Shown one piece after another: positions 58,018 to 64,000 of a stretch of DNA of 64,000 nt; position 1 is the first letter of the stretch; each line of letters begins with the position of its first letter. The stretch covers positions 340,106 to 404,105 of the forward strand of contig NZ_RCZC01000002.1 in NCBI RefSeq assembly GCF_006439055.1. Reading direction: 5' to 3'. This DNA is from Sphingomonas glacialis. GTDB lineage: Bacteria > Pseudomonadota > Alphaproteobacteria > Sphingomonadales > Sphingomonadaceae. The notes under the pieces were generated by a model, which did no database searches, was not told the origin of the DNA, and worked only from the letters and a program-made list of their open reading frames with translations. The position numbers and the translations under genes were made by a program.

Positions 58018-60423
58018 TCATTTCGCGCGCAGCGCCTCGCGCGTCGCCTCGGCAAGTTGCTGCACCGAAAAGGGTTTGGCCAGAAAGGCGACATTGTCGA
58101 GATCGATCGATTTGCGCAGCGTTTCCTCGGCATAGCCCGACATGAACAGGATCGGCAGGTCGGGATAGCGCGTGCGGACCTGGCGGACCATCGTCGGCCC
58201 GTCCATCAGCGGCATCATGACGTCGGAAATGAGCAGATCGGGCTTGTCGCACGATTCGAGCAGTTCGAGTGCCGCCTCACCATGTTCGGCGGTGAGCACG
58301 GTATAGCCCTGCCGCGTCAGCGCGCGCTCGGCGACGGCGCGGACCATGTCCTCGTCCTCGACCAGCAGAATCGTGCCCGTTCCCCACAGATCGGCGGGCT
58401 TTTCGCGCGGGAGCGCCTTGGCGGGCGCCGCATCGACCAGCGCGCCCGCGGTGTGGACGGGCAGATAGATCGTGAACACCGCCCCTGCCCCGCCCTTCGG
58501 CCCGGTCTTGACGCTGTCGGCGAAGATCCAGCCGCCCGATTGCTTGACGATGCCGTAGACGGTCGAAAGGCCGAGCCCGGTGCCCTTCCCCACTTCCTTG
58601 GTGGTGAAGAAGGGTTCGAAGATCTTGGGCAGGATCTCGGGCGGGATGCCGCCGCCGGTATCGGACACTTCGAGCACGACATAATCGGACGCGGGCAGGA
58701 TGTCCGAGCCGAGCTTGCGCACCTGCGCGGCGGTGACGGCGTAGGTCTGGATCGTCAGCGTGCCGACGCCGCGCGAATCCTTGGCGATCATCGCGTCGCG
58801 CGCATTGACCGCGAGATTGACGACGACCTGCTCGAGCTGCCCCGGATCGGCGCGCACGGGCGAGAGGTTGCGGCCGTGTTTGACGGTCAGCGTCACCGTT
58901 TCGCCGAGCAGCCGCTTGAGCAGCGTCGAGACTTCCGAGATCACGTCGGGCAGCTGCAACACCTGCGGGCGCAGCGTCTGCTGGCGCGAGAAAGCGAGCA
59001 ATTGGCGCGTCAGGCTCGCCGCGCGGTTGGAATTGGCGCGGATCTGCTGGATGTCGTCATAATCGCTGTCGCCGGGCGAATGGCGCATCAGCATCAGGTC
59101 GCAATGCCCGATGATGGCGGTGAGGATATTGTTGAAATCGTGCGCGACGCCGCCGGCGAGCTGCCCGACCGCCTGCATCTTGGTCGCCTGCGCGACCTCG
59201 CGCTTGAGCCGCGTTTCCTCGCTATTGTCCTTGAGGCTGAGCAGCACCGCCGAATCGCCCAGCCCTCGCGCACCCGCGATCGACAGCGCGACCGGCTCGT
59301 CCGGGTGGTCCTTCAAGCGCACCGCGAGATCGGTCGAATGCGTGGCACCCCCGGCGAAGCGGCGGATCGCGTCCGCCACGACGCCCTTGTCCTCGCGCAC
59401 CAGCAGATCGCCCGGATAGATCGGCGGGCTCGCCGGATCGACCGCGGCGGCGCGGGCGAAGGCGTCGTTCATCTGCAGGAAGCGGCCGTCGGCGCCGATC
59501 AGCGCGACGCCGAACGGCATCAGCGAGACGAGGCTGCGGATGTGTGCGCTCGCGCTCTCGCCGATCGCGGCGTGGCCCTCCTCCTCGTCGATCAGCGCGA
59601 CGAGCATCGGCGCGTCCTCGCCATCGAGGAACGGGATCTGCAGCACGCGTAACGGGTTGCGCGTCAGGCCCTCGCGCTCGAAGCGCGCCATGCCTTGCGC
59701 ATCGGTGATCAGGAAGCGCGCGAAATCGCGGCCGAGGATCGCGCCCTCCTCCTGCCCCATCGCGCGGGCGCGCAGCACGCGGTTGGCGGCGCGGATACGA
59801 CCGTCGGGGTTGATCAGCGCCGCCATGATCCCGGCGCTGCCGAGCCGGTCTCCCGTCGCGCCGGCGATGAGGTTTTCCATCGTCTTGGCGAGATCGAGCC
59901 CCTGCGGCGCGAAGAAGCGCCAGACGAGCAGATTGTCGTCCTCGCCGACGCGGGTCACCTCGGCCGAGACCGTCGCCCCCTTGACGACGAGGCGCTCGAC
60001 CGTGGCCGCGCCGTCGCGCCACGCCGCGCGCCCGGTGCTGCCGAGCCGATCGACTCCGCCGGCGTCGAGCGGCAGGCCCGGCGGGGTCGGAAAACCGCCG
60101 AACAGCGCTTCGTAGCGATCGTTCGCGCAGACCAGGCGCCCCGCGCGATCGGTCACCGCGATCGCGTCGGGGCTGCTCGCGGCGAGCGCGCGCGCGACGC
60201 TCCAATCGGGTTCGTTCGCCGTTCCGGCATTGGCCGGGAACAGGCGGCGCCAGGCGATCAACCCGCCGCCGATGACCAAGGCGGCGGCGAGAAAGGCGCC
60301 GGCGATCGGAATGCTGTGGAGGAGCGCGAGGATGATGAGCGCGGCGAGCAGGCCGCAGCCGATCGCGATCAGCGCGGCGCTGCGCGTGGCATCGGTTTGC
60401 GGGGTCGCGGGGAGCGTGGCCAT
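58018..60423 (-). CDS. cckA: Cell cycle hybrid histidine kinase CckA
   Basis: This 801-residue hybrid kinase has two N-terminal membrane segments (about 15-36 and 40-58), PAS-like domains (about 75-290 and 295-400), a HisKA domain with His428 in [17 protein letters not shown], an HATPase domain with [11 protein letters not shown] and [11 protein letters not shown], and a C-terminal receiver with Asp in [13 protein letters not shown]. In alphaproteobacteria CckA phosphorylates ChpT and, through it, CtrA and CpdR. The ATG at 60423 removes a non-conserved extension. recA nearby is usual synteny. Confidence 0.87.
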   Translation of the reverse strand: MATLPATPQTDATRSAALIAIGCGLLAALIILALLHSIPIAGAFLAAALVIGGGLIAWRRLFPANAGTANEPDWSVARALAASSPDAIAVTDRAGRLVCANDRYEALFGGFPTPPGLPLDAGGVDRLGSTGRAAWRDGAATVERLVVKGATVSAEVTRVGEDDNLLVWRFFAPQGLDLAKTMENLIAGATGDRLGSAGIMAALINPDGRIRAANRVLRARAMGQEEGAILGRDFARFLITDAQGMARFEREGLTRNPLRVLQIPFLDGEDAPMLVALIDEEEGHAAIGESASAHIRSLVSLMPFGVALIGADGRFLQMNDAFARAAAVDPASPPIYPGDLLVREDKGVVADAIRRFAGGATHSTDLAVRLKDHPDEPVALSIAGARGLGDSAVLLSLKDNSEETRLKREVAQATKMQAVGQLAGGVAHDFNNILTAIIGHCDLMLMRHSPGDSDYDDIQQIRANSNRAASLTRQLLAFSRQQTLRPQVLQLPDVISEVSTLLKRLLGETVTLTVKHGRNLSPVRADPGQLEQVVVNLAVNARDAMIAKDSRGVGTLTIQTYAVTAAQVRKLGSDILPASDYVVLEVSDTGGGIPPEILPKIFEPFFTTKEVGKGTGLGLSTVYGIVKQSGGWIFADSVKTGPKGGAGAVFTIYLPVHTAGALVDAAPAKALPREKPADLWGTGTILLVEDEDMVRAVAERALTRQGYTVLTAEHGEAALELLESCDKPDLLISDVMMPLMDGPTMVRQVRTRYPDLPILFMSGYAEETLRKSIDLDNVAFLAKPFSVQQLAEATREALRAK

Positions 60424-60559
60424 CGCCGCATGCTGTGGGCGCTGCGCGGCGCGCGTCAAGACTTAAGCGGCGCTGTGCCGCGGATCGTTTGGGGTTCGCG
60501 ACGAAACCCCGCACGGCATGACCGGCCCCCGCATAGGCTGCGGGGGCCGGTCACGGATC

Positions 60560-62611
60560 TTACCAGACCTTCACGCGCTCGGCGGGCGCGAGGTACATCT
60601 TGTCGCCGGGCTTGACGCCGAACGCGGCGTACCAGGCATCGACGTTGCGCACTTCCATCGTGCGGAACGGACCCGGCGAATGCGGGTCGCTCAGCAGCTG
60701 CGAGCGCAAAGCGGGCTCGCGGAACTTGATCCGCCAGACCTGCGCATAGCCGAGGTAGAAGCGCTGGTCGCCGGTCAGACCGTCGATCACCGGCGCGGGC
60801 TTGCCGCCGAGCGAGCGGTGATAGGCGTCATACGCGAGCGCAAGGCCGGCGAGATCGGCCATGTTTTCGCCGAGCGTCAGGCCGCCCTTGATGTGCTGGC
60901 CGGGGAGCGGCTCGTACGCGTCATACTGCTTGACCAGCTGATCGGTCATCGCGGTGAAGCGTGCGACGTCCTGCGGCGTCCACCATTCCTTCAGCGCGCC
61001 GGTCGGATCGAACTTGCGGCCCTGATCGTCGAAGTGATGGCTGAGCTCATGGCCGATGACGACGCCGATGCCGCCATAGTTGACCGCGGGATCGGCCTTC
61101 GCGTCGAAGAACGGCGGCTGGAGGATCGCCGCCGGGAAGACGATCTCGTTCATCGGCGGGTTGGCGTAGGCGTTCACCGTCATCGGGGTCATGCCCCATT
61201 CGGTGCGGTCGATCGGCTGACCGAGCTTGTGCAGGTCGCGCTGATATTCGAACTGGTTGCCCGCGGCGACGTTGCCCACGAGATCGTCGCGCTTGACCTG
61301 CAGCGCGCTATAATCGCGCCACTTGGTCGGGTAGCCGATCTTGGGGGTGAACGCCGCGAGCTTGGCGTGCGCCTTGACCTTGGTCTCGGGCGCCATCCAG
61401 GTCAGCTTGTCGATCCGCGTGCCCATCGCCGCGATGATGTTCTTGACGAGCTGATCGGCCGACGCCTTCGATGCGGGCGGGAAATAGGCCGCGACGTACT
61501 GCTGGCCGACATCCTCGCCGAGCGCACCCGACACCGTCGCGACGCCGCGCTTCCAGCGCACCGGCTGCTGCGGCGCGCCGCTCAGCACGGTGCCGTAGAA
61601 GGCGAAATTGGCGTCGTTGATCGGCTTCGACAGATAGCCGGCATAGGAGCGCAGCGTGCGCAGGATCATGTAATCCTGGAGCACCTGCACCGGCGCGTCG
61701 GCGAACGCCTTGGCCTCGCCCGCGATCGCGCTCGGCATCCCGACGATATAGCTCGCCTGGCCGGCGGTGCCGGTCGCCTGGAGATAGGCGCCCCACGGGA
61801 AGCCCATCGCCTTGCCATCGAAATCAGCGGCGAGATACTTGTTGTAGGTCAGATCGGCGTTGCGCGACTTGACGCGGTCCCAATGCGCCTCGGCGAGCGT
61901 CTTCTCGAACGCGAACACGGCTGCGGCACGCTGCGCGGCATTGTCCTGCCCGGCGAGGCCGAGCATCGTCGCCTGATACGCCTGGTACTTGGTGCGCGTG
62001 TCGGCGAGCTTGGGGTCATCCTTCAGATAATAGTCGCGATCAGGCAGGCCGAGGCCGCCCTGATAGACGTGGACGATATAGTTTTCGGGAGCCTTGTCGT
62101 CCTGCCCGACACCGACGCCGAACAGACCGCCGACGCCACGCTGCTGGAGCTTGGCCATTTCGGTCGCGAGCGCGGTCTTGTCCTTGGCGGCCTGGATCTC
62201 GGTGATCCACGGCTGGATCGGCGCGATGCCCTTCGCGTTGACTGCGGCTTCATCCATGAAGCTTGCGTAGAAGTCGCCGATCTTGTTGCCCGGCGTCGCC
62301 GTCGCCTTGTCGAGGATGATGCGCGTCCGCTCGAGAGAGCGATCGGAGAGCGCGTTGAACATCCCGTAGGTCGCCTTGTCGTCGGGGATTTGCGTCTTCG
62401 CTTCCCACGCACCGCCGGCATATTTCACGAAATCGTCGCCGGGCTTAACCGCTGTATCCATGCCGGCAGTGTCGATACCGAAGCTACCGAGCTCGGCGCC
62501 GGTGCTCGCGCTCGGCGCGGCTACCGGTTTCGGCTTGCTGGTCTGCGCGTAGGTTACGCCACCCACCGCGGCCGATGCCAGCAGCGAGAGCGTAAGGAGC
62601 GAAAAACGCAT
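60560..62611 (-). CDS. M13 family (neprilysin/PepO-like) metallopeptidase
   Basis: This 683-residue peptidase has a signal peptide ending at VTYAQ (about 23). The M13_N domain begins at PGDDFVKYAGGAWE; NAYANPPMNEIVFPAAILQPPFFD is the substrate-binding signature (NAY segment), HELSHHFDDQG (about residue 515) holds the zinc-binding HExxH, and GENMADLAGL gives the third ligand. It probably degrades oligopeptides in the periplasm. ATG at 62611, with AGGAAGG about ten bases upstream. Single gene. Confidence 0.92.
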   Translation of the reverse strand: MRFSLLTLSLLASAAVGGVTYAQTSKPKPVAAPSASTGAELGSFGIDTAGMDTAVKPGDDFVKYAGGAWEAKTQIPDDKATYGMFNALSDRSLERTRIILDKATATPGNKIGDFYASFMDEAAVNAKGIAPIQPWITEIQAAKDKTALATEMAKLQQRGVGGLFGVGVGQDDKAPENYIVHVYQGGLGLPDRDYYLKDDPKLADTRTKYQAYQATMLGLAGQDNAAQRAAAVFAFEKTLAEAHWDRVKSRNADLTYNKYLAADFDGKAMGFPWGAYLQATGTAGQASYIVGMPSAIAGEAKAFADAPVQVLQDYMILRTLRSYAGYLSKPINDANFAFYGTVLSGAPQQPVRWKRGVATVSGALGEDVGQQYVAAYFPPASKASADQLVKNIIAAMGTRIDKLTWMAPETKVKAHAKLAAFTPKIGYPTKWRDYSALQVKRDDLVGNVAAGNQFEYQRDLHKLGQPIDRTEWGMTPMTVNAYANPPMNEIVFPAAILQPPFFDAKADPAVNYGGIGVVIGHELSHHFDDQGRKFDPTGALKEWWTPQDVARFTAMTDQLVKQYDAYEPLPGQHIKGGLTLGENMADLAGLALAYDAYHRSLGGKPAPVIDGLTGDQRFYLGYAQVWRIKFREPALRSQLLSDPHSPGPFRTMEVRNVDAWYAAFGVKPGDKMYLAPAERVKVW

Positions 62612-62669
62612 ACAAATGTATCCTTCCTGAACAATATTGCTGCGTGTTGTACCGCTATGACACGGGCAG

Positions 62670-63257
62670 TCAAATCGTTCTTGTCGGCCCTTCGCGATGC
62701 GCACGGGCGCGCCATTTGCGCGCGATCCGGAAGCGCCAGACGAGGCTCGCCACGGCATGGCCGGCGATCGACAGGCCGATCGCGAGGATCACCAGCCCGA
62801 CGATCGTCGCGGGGCCGCCATGCGACACCAGCCAGTGCAGCCAGCTGGCATTGGCCTGGACATTGCTCGCGATCGGCGCGCCGGGCACGTCGCGGTCGAG
62901 CCGCAACACCCAATGGCCGATCTCATACGCGCTCCAGAACAACGGCACGGTAGTGAGCGGATTGTGCAGCAGCGTCGTGCCGACCGCGACCGGCACGTTG
63001 GCGCGCACCGGCAGCGCGGTCAGCGCGGCGAGCGGCATGTGCGCGAACGGGAAGAGGATGCCGGTGAACAGCCCGAGCGCGACGCCGCGTGGGACCGACC
63101 GGCGCGTGAAGCGCCACAGCGACGGCGCGAGGATGCGGTGTGCGACCGGGCGGAGATAGCGATTCGCCTCGATGCTGTCGCGCGTCGGCACATGGCCACG
63201 CGCCCAGCCCGCCGCGCGGGAAACGGGCCCGGAGCGCGGCGCGACGCGGTCAGCCAC
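62670..63257 (-). CDS. DUF2062 membrane protein
   Basis: This 195-residue protein belongs to DUF2062: [18 protein letters not shown] and [19 protein letters not shown] are family motifs, with three or four membrane segments. Function unknown; related proteins lie beside glycosyltransferases or smpB. The GTG at 63257 overlaps the smpB 3' end by eight bases and is preferred to the frame start at 63284, which lies inside smpB without other support. Confidence 0.78.
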   Translation of the reverse strand: MADRVAPRSGPVSRAAGWARGHVPTRDSIEANRYLRPVAHRILAPSLWRFTRRSVPRGVALGLFTGILFPFAHMPLAALTALPVRANVPVAVGTTLLHNPLTTVPLFWSAYEIGHWVLRLDRDVPGAPIASNVQANASWLHWLVSHGGPATIVGLVILAIGLSIAGHAVASLVWRFRIARKWRARAHREGPTRTI

Positions 63258-63732
63258 GGTCGCGCATGATCCGGCCCTGCTCACGCTTCCAGTCGCGCTC
63301 CTTGATCGAGTCGCGCTTGTCGTGATCCTTCTTGCCCTTGGCGAGCGCGAGCTCGATCTTGGCGCGGCCCTTCGAGTTGAAATAGACCATCAGCGGCACG
63401 AGCGTCATGCCCTCGCGGTTGACCGCGCCGTGCATCTTGTTGATCTCGCGCTCCTTGAGGAGCAGCTTGCGCACCCGCTTAGGTTCGTGATTGTAGCGGT
63501 TGCCATGGCTGAATTCGGGAACGTTCGAATTGATCAGCCAGACCTCGCCGTCCTTCACCTCGGCATAGCTTTCGGCGATCGAGCCGGTGCCCGAGCGCAG
63601 CGACTTCACCTCGGTGCCGGTCAGCGCGATGCCCGCCTCATAGACCGTCTCGATGTAATAATCGTACCGCGCGCGCCGGTTCTCGGCGACGATCTTGGTC
63701 TTTTCGAAGAGTGGGGGTTGGGGACGCGCCAT
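63250..63732 (-). CDS. smpB: SsrA-binding protein SmpB
   Basis: This 160-residue protein binds tmRNA and brings it to stalled ribosomes. [31 protein letters not shown] and [12 protein letters not shown] with a basic tail are typical. The ATG at 63732 gives normal length; the longer frame to 63825 does not look coding. The DUF2062 gene overlaps its end. The tmRNA gene itself is not in the window. Confidence 0.94.
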   Translation of the reverse strand: MARPQPPLFEKTKIVAENRRARYDYYIETVYEAGIALTGTEVKSLRSGTGSIAESYAEVKDGEVWLINSNVPEFSHGNRYNHEPKRVRKLLLKEREINKMHGAVNREGMTLVPLMVYFNSKGRAKIELALAKGKKDHDKRDSIKERDWKREQGRIMRDRG

Positions 63733-63884
63733 GGGAGCCGCGATGTAGGCGTTGCCGCGCGGAAACAAAAGCCATCCAGACAATTTAGCCGAGCCGACCG
63801 CGTAAAGCGCGCGCCGAGCGCCCATCTATGGTTAAGATGCAATGGCCGCTCGCGCGATTGCCGGTTTCGATGTAGAGTCTCGCC

Positions 63885-64000
63885 ATGTCCGATCTCGCTG
63901 CCCCCAAATATGCAAGCCACAGCTTTGCGATCGCCATCGATGCGGCCGACATCGATTTCATGGGGCACGTCAACAATGCCTCCTATCTCAAATGGGTACA
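63885..64000 (+). CDS. Acyl-CoA thioesterase, YbgC/FadM hotdog family (partial)
   Basis: The first 38 residues are present before the window ends. DFMGHVNNASYLKW is the conserved active-site region of 4HBT-type thioesterases (normally D-x-x-GHVNNxxY). It is divergent from smpB across a gap of about 150 bases. The 3' end lies outside the window, so length and specificity are unknown. Confidence 0.8.
   Translation, partial: MSDLAAPKYASHSFAIAIDAADIDFMGHVNNASYLKWV

Overview
The window looks like a chromosomal segment of a Sphingomonas-type alphaproteobacterium. The evidence is a GC content well above 60 %, the block rpsB-tsf-pyrH-frr-uppS-cdsA-dxr-rseP-bamA-skp-fabZ, a CckA cell-cycle kinase near recA and alaS, a TonB-dependent-receptor sugar locus, and a GAAC-N7-GAAC (GTTC-N7-GTTC) SOS box upstream of recA, which is the alphaproteobacterial LexA signature. 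No rRNA, tRNA, CRISPR array, prophage or insertion sequence was recognised.

Layout. (1) 1-5221: a galactonate-type sugar-acid operon (SMP-30 lactonase, dgoK) diverges from a GT2 glycosyltransferase; then come a small TIGYGD potassium channel, a PAS-PAS histidine kinase and a single-domain receiver. (2) 5214-22121: an alpha-glucoside (maltose/starch type) utilisation locus with an SLC45-like MFS permease, a DUF6445-like protein, a LacI regulator, a TonB-dependent receptor, two flavin-dependent tryptophan-halogenase-family proteins, two GH13 enzymes, a GH31 alpha-glucosidase and a secreted aldose 1-epimerase. Outer-membrane uptake, periplasmic and cytoplasmic hydrolysis, mutarotation and inner-membrane import fit together. 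The halogenases and the oxygenase-like DUF6445 protein do not fit a simple sugar pathway and are the most intriguing part. A 12-bp near-palindrome recurs in the two divergent promoter regions and may be the LacI operator. (3) 22210-30808: a lipoprotein, a TolC-HlyD-permease-permease efflux operon with no visible ATPase gene, an aldo/keto reductase divergent from a LysR regulator, a PilZ protein, L31 and a small membrane protein.

(4) 30808-42200: the conserved envelope/translation block on the minus strand, with GTGA/ATGA stop-start overlaps running from frr to rseP. (5) 42200-47842: a small membrane-protein gene with an apparent LexA box in its promoter, phosphatidylserine synthase and decarboxylase, NADP-isocitrate dehydrogenase and a KefB-type antiporter. 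(6) 47883-64000: alaS, a lower-GC DUF922 protease-like gene, a Tat-type M24 peptidase, a dicarboxylate/amino-acid symporter, a GST, recA, an SDR, a receiver protein, cckA, an M13 peptidase, a DUF2062 protein, smpB and the start of a hotdog thioesterase.

The two candidates for something undescribed are the SOS-box-controlled 75-residue membrane protein at 42470, whose box matches the one at recA in this same window, and the paired halogenases plus DUF6445 protein inside a glucan-uptake locus. All calls are by reading the sequence; no database search was run.
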